Shown piece after piece: positions 52,232 to 61,177 of a stretch of DNA of 64,000 bases. Each line of letters starts with the position of its first letter. Within the stretch, counting starts at the first letter, position 1. The position numbers were made by a program, and so were the translations under genes. The notes beneath the pieces are model-generated. The model ran no database searches, was not told the origin of the DNA, and saw nothing but the letters and a program-made list of their open reading frames with translations. The stretch comes from Clostridiaceae bacterium BL-3 (GTDB taxonomy: Bacteria; Bacillota; Clostridia; Clostridiales; Clostridiaceae). The stretch covers positions 248,001-312,000 of the forward strand of contig CADDXC010000002.1 in assembly GCA_902809985.1 (NCBI GenBank), in the 5' to 3' direction.

Positions 52232-54022
52232 TTAAACGGCGTTATTTTCTCTAACTTTATCAAATTTTCCGGATTTTAAATCTGAAATCCAGTGTCTGAT
52301 GCTTTCATAGAGTATAACTACTAGTATAACTATAAGCACGAAGGATAATACTGTAAGTAAAGTTTTACCATTTGGAATATAGTTTCCTGTTATATTTTCA
52401 ATAGATGCTGTTAAAGTAGCTATACTTATAAAGGTCATAGGCAATACTGTAAGAGGCATGTATTTTCTCTTGCCCATTCTTATGAGTACTGAAGTACCTA
52501 TGGCAAAGGCTATAGCTGCCAGACTCTGGTTGGCTACACCAAATAGAGGCCAGATAGTTGATATATTACCGGTGTAGAGAAGGTATCCCCAGGCAAATGA
52601 CATAATAAAACTAAAGAATATTATGTTAAACCACGAATCTTTCTTTGCAAGTGGTTTGTAAATCTTACCTACAAGATCCTGAATTAGATATCTGCCTATT
52701 CTGGTACCTGAATCTATAGTTGTTAAAATAAATAGTGCTTCAAACATTATGCAGAAATGATACCAGTAAGACATTAATCCTTTCATGCCCGGTATTTTAT
52801 AAAATACATAAGACATACCTACTGCCAGGGATACACTTCCGCCTGGTCTTCCAGCTAGTTGCTCTCCTACCATTTGTGAAAGCATAGGCAGTTCTTTTGG
52901 AATCATTCCAAGTTTTGCAAATACTGCTGGTGCAGAGTTTATAGCAAAGTAATCAGCAGTTGGAAGACATGTTGCAGCTATTAGAGCCATCAATGCTATA
53001 AAAGATTCTATAAGCATAGAGCCGTATCCAATAGGGAGTATGTCCCTCTCATTTGAAATAAGTTTAGGAGTAGTACCAGAACCTATAAGTGAGTGGAATC
53101 CTGACAGTGCACCGCAGGCTATAGTTATGAATACGAACGGGAATACCTTACCCGGTACTATAGGTCCGCCTCCAGATACAAATTGAGTGACTGCTGGCAT
53201 ATTCAAAACCGGTCTAACTAGTATGATACCTACTACTAGAAGTGCTATAACACCAAGTTTCATATAAGTGCTTAGGTAATCTCTTGGAAGAAGCAGAAGC
53301 CATACAGGCAAAACAGCAGCACAAAAACCATAAATAGCTAGGATAAGAGACATCTGTTTAACGTTAAATGTCAAATATGGAGCTAAAGCTGTGTGCTGGA
53401 TATAAGGTCCTAACGCAACTCCCAATATTATAAGTGCCATACCGATAACGGTAGCTTCAGCTATCTTACCAGGTCTTATAAATTTAAGATAGATACCTAC
53501 AAAAATTGCTACTGGAATGGTAAAGCCAACTGTAAAAGTACCCCAGGGACTGTTGTAAAGTGAGTTCACTATTGGAAGACCAAGGCCTGCCATAGTAATT
53601 ATCAATATAAATATAACTGAAATTGATGTGATGAAACCCATTCTTTCGCCTAAATTTTTTCTCGCAATTTCGGCAATGGATTGTCCATCTTGTCTAACTG
53701 AAGCAAATAGAATTACCATGTCATGAACTCCACCAGCTAATACACCGCCGATTAAAATCCACAGCGTACCTGGCAGATAACCAAATTGGGCTGCTAAAAC
53801 TGGTCCAATTAATGGTCCTGCACCTGCTATTGCAGCAAAATGATGGCCTAATAATATCCACTTGTTAGTGGGAACGTAATCATGACCATCTTCAAATTTT
53901 TTAGATGGAACTTCCCTGGTCTCATCTAAAACTAATACTTTAGCTGCGATCCAGGAGCCGTAAAATCTGTAACCTAGAACTAATACAAGAGCACCTATAA
54001 TTACAAGTACTATTGAGTTCAT
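52232..54022 (-). CDS. CstA-family carbon starvation/pyruvate transporter, copy 2
   Basis: This 596-aa protein is nearly identical in most segments to copy 1, with the same family signatures (HDMVILFASVRQDG, GFHSLIGSGTTPK, TTIDSGTR); differences concentrate in the C-terminal quarter. I placed the start at the ATG at 54022 after AAAGGAGG; the frame is open 33 codons further, but that part spans the LytTR operator. It is divergent from the lytS-like gene, and the LytTR-type double site upstream implies control by that two-component pair, as BtsSR controls btsT in E. coli. Confidence 0.93.
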   Translation of the reverse strand: MNSIVLVIIGALVLVLGYRFYGSWIAAKVLVLDETREVPSKKFEDGHDYVPTNKWILLGHHFAAIAGAGPLIGPVLAAQFGYLPGTLWILIGGVLAGGVHDMVILFASVRQDGQSIAEIARKNLGERMGFITSISVIFILIITMAGLGLPIVNSLYNSPWGTFTVGFTIPVAIFVGIYLKFIRPGKIAEATVIGMALIILGVALGPYIQHTALAPYLTFNVKQMSLILAIYGFCAAVLPVWLLLLPRDYLSTYMKLGVIALLVVGIILVRPVLNMPAVTQFVSGGGPIVPGKVFPFVFITIACGALSGFHSLIGSGTTPKLISNERDILPIGYGSMLIESFIALMALIAATCLPTADYFAINSAPAVFAKLGMIPKELPMLSQMVGEQLAGRPGGSVSLAVGMSYVFYKIPGMKGLMSYWYHFCIMFEALFILTTIDSGTRIGRYLIQDLVGKIYKPLAKKDSWFNIIFFSFIMSFAWGYLLYTGNISTIWPLFGVANQSLAAIAFAIGTSVLIRMGKRKYMPLTVLPMTFISIATLTASIENITGNYIPNGKTLLTVLSFVLIVILVVILYESIRHWISDLKSGKFDKVRENNAV

Positions 54023-54392
54023 AAAACAACCTCCTTTAAGATTCAATAAATAAATACAATTAATGCTTAATGGTTTACATATAATACTTAATGGTTTACA
54101 TGTAGTGACTAATTGTTCCATGCATAATGATAGTATGAATCTATTAATTTTTCTATCTAAATTCTCCGAATTGATAAAAAAATATATTAAAGAGTCGAAA
54201 TAAAAGGTTAAGTGACATTTTTTAAAATGATATTTTTATTAGCTATAAGTTTAATTTTGTTATATAATTATATATAAATAATTTGTGTTTTGAACAAATA
54301 ATGCAGGAGATTGGACTTTGGCGCACTATAGGAACAAAAGTATTAGAGTTATGCTAGAAGTCGGCTAATGCAGTTTTTAGAGGTGGTAAATT
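54023..54392. other. Divergent control region cstA2 / LytS-type kinase
   Basis: This AT-rich region contains the LytTR double site near the cstA2 side and no convincing sigma-A promoter on the kinase side. An 18-codon ORF (ATG at 54301) without an RBS is probably meaningless. Confidence 0.5.
54066..54095 (-). promoter_or_regulatory. LytTR-type direct-repeat operator upstream of cstA copy 2
   Basis: On the minus strand ACCATTAAG (54087-54095), 12 bp, ACCATTAAG (54066-54074): two identical 9-mers with a 21-bp period. This is the arrangement and near-sequence of AgrA-class LytTR sites (ACAGTTAAG-N12-ACAGTTAAG). It lies 44 bp upstream of the cstA2 start codon and faces the LytTR regulator's operon. 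Confidence 0.75.
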
Positions 54393-56102
54393 TTGATATA
54401 TATTCAATTGCTTGAAAGTATGGCACTTATAGCTATATCTGCATATATATACAATCAATCTCATGTTTTAAAAAATATGATTAAAGGTGAGCTGAAATTC
54501 ATAGATAAAATTGCACTTATAGTGTTTTTCAGTTTATTGGGTATTATAGGTAATTATACTGGAGTAAATGTAGAGCCCTATGCTATGGATAATATCAGGC
54601 CAATGGGCTCTATACAAGCAGGATATATTGGACTGCACGATGCCATAGCAAATACAAGACCTATAGCAGCTATAGTAGCAGGGTATATAGGGGGGCCTGT
54701 ATTTGGAGTGATAGTTGGAATTATAGCAGGAACTCACAGATATTTTTTAGGAGGATTTACTGCCCTTTCCTGCGGAGTTGCCACTTTGGCAGAAGGATTG
54801 GTTGGAGGACTTATAAAAAAACTCTCGAAAGATGAAGGTTTTAATCTTAAGAAGGTATTTATTGGAGCAGTGGCGGCAGAATGCTGTCAGATGATTATAA
54901 TTTTAATACTTTCCAGACCGTTTAGTTCAGCCCTTAAATTAGTAGAGATTATAGCGGTACCTATGATTCTCATAAATTCTCTAGGTTCAGTAATTTTTAT
55001 AAATATAATAAAAAGTGCAAAGGAGGAATACGATAGAATTGGTGCTATAGAAGCACAGAGAGCTCTTAATATTACAAAAAAAACTGTAAATTATATGAGA
55101 AAGGGACTTAACGAAAAAACGGCAAAAAATGTTTCTGAAATAATATATGAGATGACCAATGCAGATGGCATATTTATAGGAGATAAAAATGGATTTTTAG
55201 CTTATTCTGGAATTAGTATACATGAAGAAAAATTAAGACAGGAGATACAAAAATACAATAAATCACCTGATTATAAAATTATTGAACTGCAATATGATGG
55301 TAAATCCATGTTTTTTGTTTGTGCTCCATTTAAAATACCCAACTCAGGTTTTGAAGGAGTGCTTGGATTGGGGGTGAGGTTGAAGAAAAATATTAATCCC
55401 TATTTCATACAATTTGGGAAAGAATTAAGTGATCTCCTATCCAACCAGATAGAACTATATAAATTGAATAAATTGGCTAAAGAGGCATCTACGGCAGAAT
55501 TTAGAGCTTTAAGAGCTCAGATAGAACCACACTTTTTGTTCAATGCACTAAATACCATAGCTTCTTTTTGCAGAACAAATCCTTCAAAGGCCAGAGAGCT
55601 TATAATAGATCTGTCCAATTATTTTAGGCAAACATTAAAAAGACAGGAGGATTTTGTTTATCTGAAAGATGAGATTGAATTTATTCAATCCTACCTTTCC
55701 ATTGAGACAGCTAGGTTTGGTAATAGATTACAGTTAATTATTGATATACCGGATGAAATGATGGATGAGAAAGTGCCTGTATTTGTGCTTCAGCCGATTG
55801 TGGAAAATGCTATAAAACACGGTATATTGCCTAAGCCGGAAGGCGGGAAAGTATACCTTGAGGCATTTTTTGAAAATGATGAAATACGTTTTTGTATAAC
55901 AGATACAGGAGTGGGGATGAATGAAGAAAGACTAAATGAAGTTTTAACTAAATGGCCGGGTATAGGGCTGAAAAATGTAAATGAGAGATTGAAATTGTTA
56001 TATGGAGAGGATCATGGGCTTGATATAAAAACATCTGTAAATAATGGAACCAAGATTAGTTTTTTAATATCGATGAGGGAGGTTTCATCAATAAATGGAT
56101 AA
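54393..56102 (+). CDS. LytS-type sensor histidine kinase
   Basis: This 569-aa membrane kinase has an N-terminal 5TMR-LYT sensor (about 1-210, with NYTGVNVEPYAMDNIRPMGSIQAGYIG and GPVFGVIVGIIAGTHRYFLGG), a GAF-like region (about 225-350), and a histidine kinase domain with phospho-acceptor His380 (IEPHFLFNALNTIASFC) and ATP-binding NAIKHGI and DTGVGMNEE. The start is TTG at 54393 behind AGAGGTGG. It belongs to the LytS/BtsS class, members of which sense pyruvate or related signals. Its 3' end overlaps the regulator gene by 8 bp. Confidence 0.92.
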   Translation: MIYIQLLESMALIAISAYIYNQSHVLKNMIKGELKFIDKIALIVFFSLLGIIGNYTGVNVEPYAMDNIRPMGSIQAGYIGLHDAIANTRPIAAIVAGYIGGPVFGVIVGIIAGTHRYFLGGFTALSCGVATLAEGLVGGLIKKLSKDEGFNLKKVFIGAVAAECCQMIIILILSRPFSSALKLVEIIAVPMILINSLGSVIFINIIKSAKEEYDRIGAIEAQRALNITKKTVNYMRKGLNEKTAKNVSEIIYEMTNADGIFIGDKNGFLAYSGISIHEEKLRQEIQKYNKSPDYKIIELQYDGKSMFFVCAPFKIPNSGFEGVLGLGVRLKKNINPYFIQFGKELSDLLSNQIELYKLNKLAKEASTAEFRALRAQIEPHFLFNALNTIASFCRTNPSKARELIIDLSNYFRQTLKRQEDFVYLKDEIEFIQSYLSIETARFGNRLQLIIDIPDEMMDEKVPVFVLQPIVENAIKHGILPKPEGGKVYLEAFFENDEIRFCITDTGVGMNEERLNEVLTKWPGIGLKNVNERLKLLYGEDHGLDIKTSVNNGTKISFLISMREVSSING

Positions 56103-56868
56103 ATTGAGATGTGTTATTGTAGAAGATGAGATACCTGCTGCAGAGGAGTTGAATTATATAATATCACAGCACAAGGGTATATCTGTAGAGGGAATTGCAT
56201 ATGATGGTAAAACTGGCATGGAACTTGTAAAATCAAAAAAACCTGATGCGGTATTTCTAGATATAAATATGCCGGTGGAAAATGGTATGGAAGTTGCTAA
56301 GAATATTAAAAGATTTGATGAACATGTTGATATAATCTTTGTCACTGCTTATGAGGAACATGCAGTAAAAGCTTTTGAGTTAAATGCGTTGGATTATGTC
56401 TTGAAACCCTTTGATGAAAAAAGGATAGCTATTACCATAGATAGGCTTATGCAGAAAAGTGATGACAAAAATACAGAGGACGGGAGAATATCAAAGGATA
56501 TTTTGAATGAATTGATAGATAAAATGGATAAGGAAAAAAAACTGGTTAAGAAAATACCTTGTGAGAGGCAGGGTAAGATAATACTGGTAAATGTAAAGGA
56601 TATCTACTACTGTTATATAAAAGATGATAAAACCTATGTGAAGGTTAAAAATGATAGTTACTTAGTGGGATATACTTTAGGTCAAATAGAAGAAAGAACT
56701 AATTTTTTTAGATCTCACAGGAGTTTTTTAGTGAATATAGATAATATTAGAGAATTGTATTCCTGGTTTAATGGCACATATAAATTAGTAATGGATGATG
56801 AGAAAAAATCTGAGATACCGATAAGCAGAAACAATGTAAAAAAATTAAAAAGTCTTTTGAAAATGTAG
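56095..56868 (+). CDS. LytTR-family response regulator
   Basis: This 257-aa regulator has a receiver domain with phospho-acceptor Asp56 (AVFLDINMP) and Lys in DYVLKPF, and a C-terminal LytTR DNA-binding domain (IPCERQGKIILVNVKDIYYC, FFRSHRSFLVNIDNIREL). It is translationally coupled to the kinase. LytTR domains bind paired direct repeats, which are present upstream of the divergent cstA copy 2. Confidence 0.93.
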   Translation: MDKLRCVIVEDEIPAAEELNYIISQHKGISVEGIAYDGKTGMELVKSKKPDAVFLDINMPVENGMEVAKNIKRFDEHVDIIFVTAYEEHAVKAFELNALDYVLKPFDEKRIAITIDRLMQKSDDKNTEDGRISKDILNELIDKMDKEKKLVKKIPCERQGKIILVNVKDIYYCYIKDDKTYVKVKNDSYLVGYTLGQIEERTNFFRSHRSFLVNIDNIRELYSWFNGTYKLVMDDEKKSEIPISRNNVKKLKSLLKM

Positions 56869-56906
56869 TAAGAGCTATGATAATTTGACAATAGGAGGTT
56901 GATGTT

Positions 56907-57197
56907 ATGGCATTGGCAAATGTGAGTATACAGGTTTTACCTGTAGTTGAAGAGAAGGATCTTTATGGTGTAGTTGATAAAGTAATAGAATATATAGATT
57001 CCTGTGGTGTAAAATATGAGGTAGGACCTATGGAAACTACTATGGAGGGAGAATTGAGTCAGCTTTTAAAAATAGTGGAAACTGCCCAAACCATATGTGT
57101 GGAGCAAGGGGCTTCAAGGGTGGCATCTGTAGTGAAAATAGATTATAGACCCTCCGGAGTTACTATGGAAGAGAAGATAGGAAAATATAGAAAGTAA
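56907..57197 (+). CDS. MTH1187/YkoF-like thiamine-binding protein
   Basis: This 96-aa protein of the thiamine-binding MTH1187 (DUF77) family has the ferredoxin-like fold segments ANVSIQVLPV, GVKYEVGPMETTMEGE and GASRVASVVKIDYRP. Family members bind thiamine or a related ligand, and their cellular role is unclear. TAGGAGG precedes the ATG. It may be co-transcribed with the response regulator 38 bp upstream. Confidence 0.8.
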   Translation: MALANVSIQVLPVVEEKDLYGVVDKVIEYIDSCGVKYEVGPMETTMEGELSQLLKIVETAQTICVEQGASRVASVVKIDYRPSGVTMEEKIGKYRK

Positions 57198-57228
57198 GTT
57201 AATTGAAAAAGTTTTAGTCGATCTTATG

Positions 57229-57273
57229 GGTACGGTAGAGCTCTCTCATGAAAAATGGTTTTTATACCGTACC
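57229..57273. terminator. Terminator between thiamine-binding and ABC-F genes
   Basis: GGTACGGTA (57229-57237) and TACCGTACC (57265-57273) form a 9-bp stem with a 27-nt loop that holds further pairing (GAGCTCTC). It lies between convergent genes. Confidence 0.55.
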
Positions 57274-57300
57274 TAAAAATGATCTAAAAATTGGCATAAC

Positions 57301-59214
57301 TTATAGCATTTTTTCCCATCTGCTGTATAGGTCATCTATTTTACTCTGTGTGTCCAGAACTTTTTTGTTTATCTCGCTGCTTTTTTTGGAGTCAGAATAA
57401 ACTTCCTCTAGGCACAATTTTTTTTGTAATTTTGACAAAAAATTCTCTAAACTTGATATTTCTTCTTCAATGTAATCTATTTCAGCTTTTTTTTCATGTT
57501 GTTTTTTTTCAAGAGCTCTTTTCTTTTTTTTATCATGCTGTATCTGAGTTTTAGTTTTACCTCTATTTTTTTCCTGTTTCTCAAATCTCAATGGATTGTT
57601 CTTTTTTTCAATATAATAGGAATAATTTCCGAGATATTCCTTCATGCCATTTTTCTTTAACTCATATATTTTATTTACAGATTTATTTAAAAAATATCTG
57701 TCATGGGAGATTACGAGTAAAGTGCCATTATAATTTAACAATGCTTCTTCCAGAGCCTCTCGAGAGGTTATATCCAGGTGATTTGTAGGCTCATCTAGAA
57801 GCAAAAAATTGGCTTTGGATAATATCAGCTTTAATAAATTTATTCTACATTTTTCACCACCGCTTAAAGATGAAATTTTCTTGAATACTTCATCTCCGGT
57901 AAAAAGGAAACTAGCCAGCGAATTTCGTATTTCTGTGGCAGTTAGTTTAGGAAATTTATCCCATATCTCACCTAAGACTGTTTTTTCAGGATCTAGATCA
58001 GACTGCTCCTGATCATAATATCCTATTTCTACATTCCTGCCTAGTAGACATATGCCAGTGTCTTTTTTAATTTCTCCCATAATTATTTTGAAAAGAGTGG
58101 TTTTGCCACAGCCGTTTTCGCCAATAATTGCTGTTTTTTCACCTTTTTTTAGCTTAAAGTTTAAATTCTGGAATAAAATATTATTGTTGAAACTTTTACT
58201 CATATCTTTTACCTGCAGCACATCATCTCCACTGTTTAGCTGGGTTTTAAATATTACATTTTTAATTTTTTTATCTTTGTCTGGTGGAGCTATTCTCTCT
58301 AATTTATTCAGCATTTTTTCCCGGCTTTCTGCTGCTTTTATACTTTTTTCCCTATTAAATGATCTGTATTTTTTGATAATTTCTTCCTGCTTTTTTATTT
58401 CCATCTGCTGTATGTTATATGCTTTTAATTGAATTTCATAGTTTCTTTTTTTAAGTTCAAGATATTTGGTATAATTGCCGTTATAATAATTTATATGACC
58501 ATTTATGAGCTCAATGGTTGAATGTGTTATGGCATCTAAAAAATATCTATCGTGGGATATCAGTATTACAGTGCCCTTATAAGCTTTTAAATAATCTTCC
58601 AGCCATTCTATGGCATCTAAATCCAAATGGTTGGTAGGTTCATCAAGTAGAAGTATATCGGGTTTTGTAAGGAGAAGCTTGCAAAGGGCCACACGCGTTT
58701 TTTTACCACCGCTTAACACGTTTATAGGTGTGCTGTATTCATCCTCTGTAAAACCGAGTCCCTTTAGGGTTTTCCCTATTTCCGCCCTATAAGTGTATCC
58801 CCCTCTATTTGAATAAAGCTCTGAGCAGGTAGTGTAATCATTTATCAGCTTATTGTGATATTCTTTTCTGGCTGTATCATAGGGTTTGCTCATTAATGAT
58901 TCCAATTTATCAAGTTTTTTTTCAAGATTAACAAGATCCTCAAATACAGTATACATTTCATCATATATTGTATTTGAAGAATCTAAAGACAGATGCTGGG
59001 TTAAATACCCTAGAGTTTTAGATCTATCTATATACAGATCTCCGCTATCATAGTTTGATTTATTTGTTAAAATGTCGAACAAGGTAGACTTGCCGGTTCC
59101 ATTTGGACCTATGAGGCCGACTTTATCTCCTTCATTTATATTGAAAGTTACATCTCCGAGTATAACTTTTATCCCATAGCTTTTATGGATATTTTTACAG
59201 CTTAAAACTATCAT
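57301..59214 (-). CDS. ABC-F family ATPase
   Basis: This 637-aa soluble protein has two ABC ATPase cassettes in tandem: Walker A GPNGTGKST and GENGCGKTT, signatures LSGGKKTR and LSGGEKCR, and LLLDEPTNHLD in each. The linker between them is helical and charged, and the C-terminus is a basic coiled coil (KKKRALEKKQHEKKAEIDYIEEEISSLE), as in YdiF/Uup-type ABC-F proteins. These act on ribosomes rather than in transport. Whether it gives antibiotic protection or is housekeeping cannot be told from sequence. I took the ATG at 59214; a GTG four codons upstream lies within GGAAGGTG. Confidence 0.9.
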   Translation of the reverse strand: MIVLSCKNIHKSYGIKVILGDVTFNINEGDKVGLIGPNGTGKSTLFDILTNKSNYDSGDLYIDRSKTLGYLTQHLSLDSSNTIYDEMYTVFEDLVNLEKKLDKLESLMSKPYDTARKEYHNKLINDYTTCSELYSNRGGYTYRAEIGKTLKGLGFTEDEYSTPINVLSGGKKTRVALCKLLLTKPDILLLDEPTNHLDLDAIEWLEDYLKAYKGTVILISHDRYFLDAITHSTIELINGHINYYNGNYTKYLELKKRNYEIQLKAYNIQQMEIKKQEEIIKKYRSFNREKSIKAAESREKMLNKLERIAPPDKDKKIKNVIFKTQLNSGDDVLQVKDMSKSFNNNILFQNLNFKLKKGEKTAIIGENGCGKTTLFKIIMGEIKKDTGICLLGRNVEIGYYDQEQSDLDPEKTVLGEIWDKFPKLTATEIRNSLASFLFTGDEVFKKISSLSGGEKCRINLLKLILSKANFLLLDEPTNHLDITSREALEEALLNYNGTLLVISHDRYFLNKSVNKIYELKKNGMKEYLGNYSYYIEKKNNPLRFEKQEKNRGKTKTQIQHDKKKKRALEKKQHEKKAEIDYIEEEISSLENFLSKLQKKLCLEEVYSDSKKSSEINKKVLDTQSKIDDLYSRWEKML

Positions 59215-59341
59215 GAATAATAACACCTTCCTTGATCATTAACATTTTACTATGTATAATGATTTTTTTGTAGCCCTAATTTATTAAAATATATAGATAT
59301 ATTAAATGGTAGTAAATATAAAAATAATAAAAAAGAAACTA

Positions 59342-59371
59342 TTGACATATGTTATAATTAAATAATAGTAT
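59342..59371 (+). promoter_or_regulatory. Probable promoter of rex
   Basis: TTGACA (59342-59347), 18-bp spacer, TAGTAT (59366-59371). It lies 89 bp before the rex start in the divergent region with the ABC-F gene. Confidence 0.45.
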
Positions 59372-59459
59372 AAATTATAGAAATAAATCATTTAGGACTA
59401 TTTTATTAATAGATACAATAATAGATGATACACTAAATTTTATAAATACGAGGTGCTTT

Positions 59460-60092
59460 ATGGATAAAAAGAAAAATATATCGATGGCTGTTATAAAAAG
59501 ATTACCAAAATACCATAGATATTTAGGCGATTTAATGAGAAATGATGTGGATAGAATATCTTCAAAGGAATTGAGTGAAAAAATAGGGTTTACAGCCTCC
59601 CAGATAAGACAGGATTTAAATTGCTTTGGAGATTTTGGTCAGCAGGGTTATGGATATAATGTAAGTGAATTGTATAGTCAGATATGCAACATACTTGGAC
59701 TTACAAAATTATACAGAACAGCAATAATAGGAGCAGGGAATATAGGTCAGGCTATAGCTAATTATACCAGATTTGAAAAGTTGGGTTTTGAATTAAAAGC
59801 TATATTTGATATAAATCCTAAACTCATTGGCCTTAGAATTAGAGATATTGAGATAAATGATATTGATTATTTGCCTGAGTATTTGAAAGAAAATGTTATA
59901 GATATAGGCATAATATGTGTTCCAAGTAATAACGCACAAAAGGTTTGCGACATTTTGGTTAAAAATGGGGTGAAAGGTATCTGGAATTTTGCTCCTGTCG
60001 ATCTCATTGTGCCAGAGGATGTGAAGATGGAGGATGTTCATTTAAGTGACAGCTTGTTGACTCTGAGCTGTTTGTTAAATGATGTGGATTGA
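59460..60092 (+). CDS. rex: Redox-sensing transcriptional repressor Rex
   Basis: Rex is a dimeric repressor that leaves DNA when NADH rises. The 210-aa protein has an N-terminal winged helix (ISSKELSEKIGFTASQIRQDLNCFGDFG) and a Rossmann domain (IIGAGNIGQAIANY) with the C-terminal domain-swap helix. GAGGTG precedes the ATG. It directly precedes crt-bcd-etf, where a strong Rex operator is present. Confidence 0.96.
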   Translation: MDKKKNISMAVIKRLPKYHRYLGDLMRNDVDRISSKELSEKIGFTASQIRQDLNCFGDFGQQGYGYNVSELYSQICNILGLTKLYRTAIIGAGNIGQAIANYTRFEKLGFELKAIFDINPKLIGLRIRDIEINDIDYLPEYLKENVIDIGIICVPSNNAQKVCDILVKNGVKGIWNFAPVDLIVPEDVKMEDVHLSDSLLTLSCLLNDVD

Positions 60093-60182
60093 AATTAGTT
60101 TGTATAAATATAATTCTGAATTTTAGATAAAAGTAATAATAATTATACTATTTATTATTGAAATATGTAATTTTAAAGTATA

Positions 60183-60224
60183 TAATAATAGTTAAAGTAA
60201 AGGATTTTACTTTAACTATTATTA
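60183..60224 (+). terminator. 19-bp hairpin after rex
   Basis: TAATAATAGTTAAAGTAAA (60183-60201) is exactly complementary to 60206-60224 with a GGAT loop. Its very AT-rich stem has no separate T-run. It probably insulates rex from the crt operon. Confidence 0.65.
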
Positions 60225-60231
60225 ATAATAT

Positions 60232-60284
60232 TTGTGATATTATTAACAATAGTATGTTAATAAACTGTTTAATTTTAGTATAAA
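60232..60284 (+). promoter_or_regulatory. Rex operator and promoter of the crt operon
   Basis: TTGTGATATTATTAACAA (60232-60249) matches 12 of 14 defined positions of the Rex consensus, including a perfect TTAACAA half. A promoter candidate follows: GTTAAT (60256-60261), 17 bp, TATAAA (60279-60284), 29 bp before the crt start codon. The operator lies just upstream of the -35 box. Confidence 0.7.
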
Positions 60285-60312
60285 ATACTAAAAACTTTTG
60301 GGGAGGGTTAAT

Positions 60313-61092
60313 ATGGAGTATAAAAATGTTATTCTTGAAAAAGAGGGGAAGTTGGCACTGCTCACAATAAACAGACCTAAGGCACTTAATGCTTTAAATT
60401 CGGAAACAGTGATGGAAATAGATAGTGCTATAGATGAGATTGCGGCAGATGATGCTGTGCTGGCTGTAATAATTACAGGAGCAGGAAAATCTTTTGTAGC
60501 TGGAGCAGATATAACTCAGATGAAAGATTTTAATACCTTAGAAGGCAGAAAATTCAGTAGACTTGGCAATAAAGTTTTTAGGAAACTGGAAAACTTAGAA
60601 AAACCTGTTATAGCAGCAGTAAATGGTTTTGCATTAGGTGGTGGATGTGAATTATCTCTGGCCTGTGATATAAGAATAGCTTCATCAAAGGCTAAGTTTG
60701 GACAACCAGAAGTGGGATTGGGAATTACACCGGGTTTTGGAGGAACTCAAAGACTTGCACGAGTAGTTGGACTGGGTATGGCTAAAGAGTTGATATATAC
60801 TGCAAAGATGATAAAAGCTGATGAAGCTTTGAGAATAGGATTGGTAAATAGTGTATTTGAACCCGAAAAATTATTGGAAGAGGCAAAAAAATTAGCAAAT
60901 ACTATAGCTTCTAATGCGCCTGTAGCTGTTAGAATGAGTAAAGCTGCTATAAACAGAGGTATTCAGTGTGATATAGATACAGCTGTAGCTTATGAATCAG
61001 AAGCCTTTGGCGAATGCTTTTCTACAGAAGATCAAAAAGAAGGAATGACAGCTTTTGTAGAAAAAAGGGAAAAGAATTTTAAAAATAAATAA
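60313..61092 (+). CDS. crt: 3-hydroxybutyryl-CoA dehydratase (crotonase)
   Basis: Crt dehydrates 3-hydroxybutyryl-CoA to crotonyl-CoA. The 259-aa protein has the crotonase oxyanion-hole segments GKSFVAGADI and NGFALGGGCELSLACD, and catalytic Glu residues in FGQPEVGLGITPGFGGTQ. The ATG at 60313 follows GGGGAGGG; an in-frame start five codons upstream overlaps the RBS. It is the first gene of the butyryl-CoA operon. Confidence 0.96.
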   Translation: MEYKNVILEKEGKLALLTINRPKALNALNSETVMEIDSAIDEIAADDAVLAVIITGAGKSFVAGADITQMKDFNTLEGRKFSRLGNKVFRKLENLEKPVIAAVNGFALGGGCELSLACDIRIASSKAKFGQPEVGLGITPGFGGTQRLARVVGLGMAKELIYTAKMIKADEALRIGLVNSVFEPEKLLEEAKKLANTIASNAPVAVRMSKAAINRGIQCDIDTAVAYESEAFGECFSTEDQKEGMTAFVEKREKNFKNK

Positions 61093-61177
61093 TTTAGTTA
61101 TACTATAGCGATCTTGTTATTAATATTTACAGAAGCTATATTTTATAGTATGAAAACTATATTAGGGGGTAAAATAA

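Noticed and set aside
54301-54357. 18-codon ORF as a leader peptide of the LytS-type kinase gene
   Set aside because: No ribosome binding site, no attenuator hairpin after it and no residue bias.
60256-60271. Second Rex half-sites in TTAATAAACTGTTTAA
   Set aside because: It lacks the CAA/TTG ends of the Rex consensus and overlaps the proposed -35 box; too weak to call.
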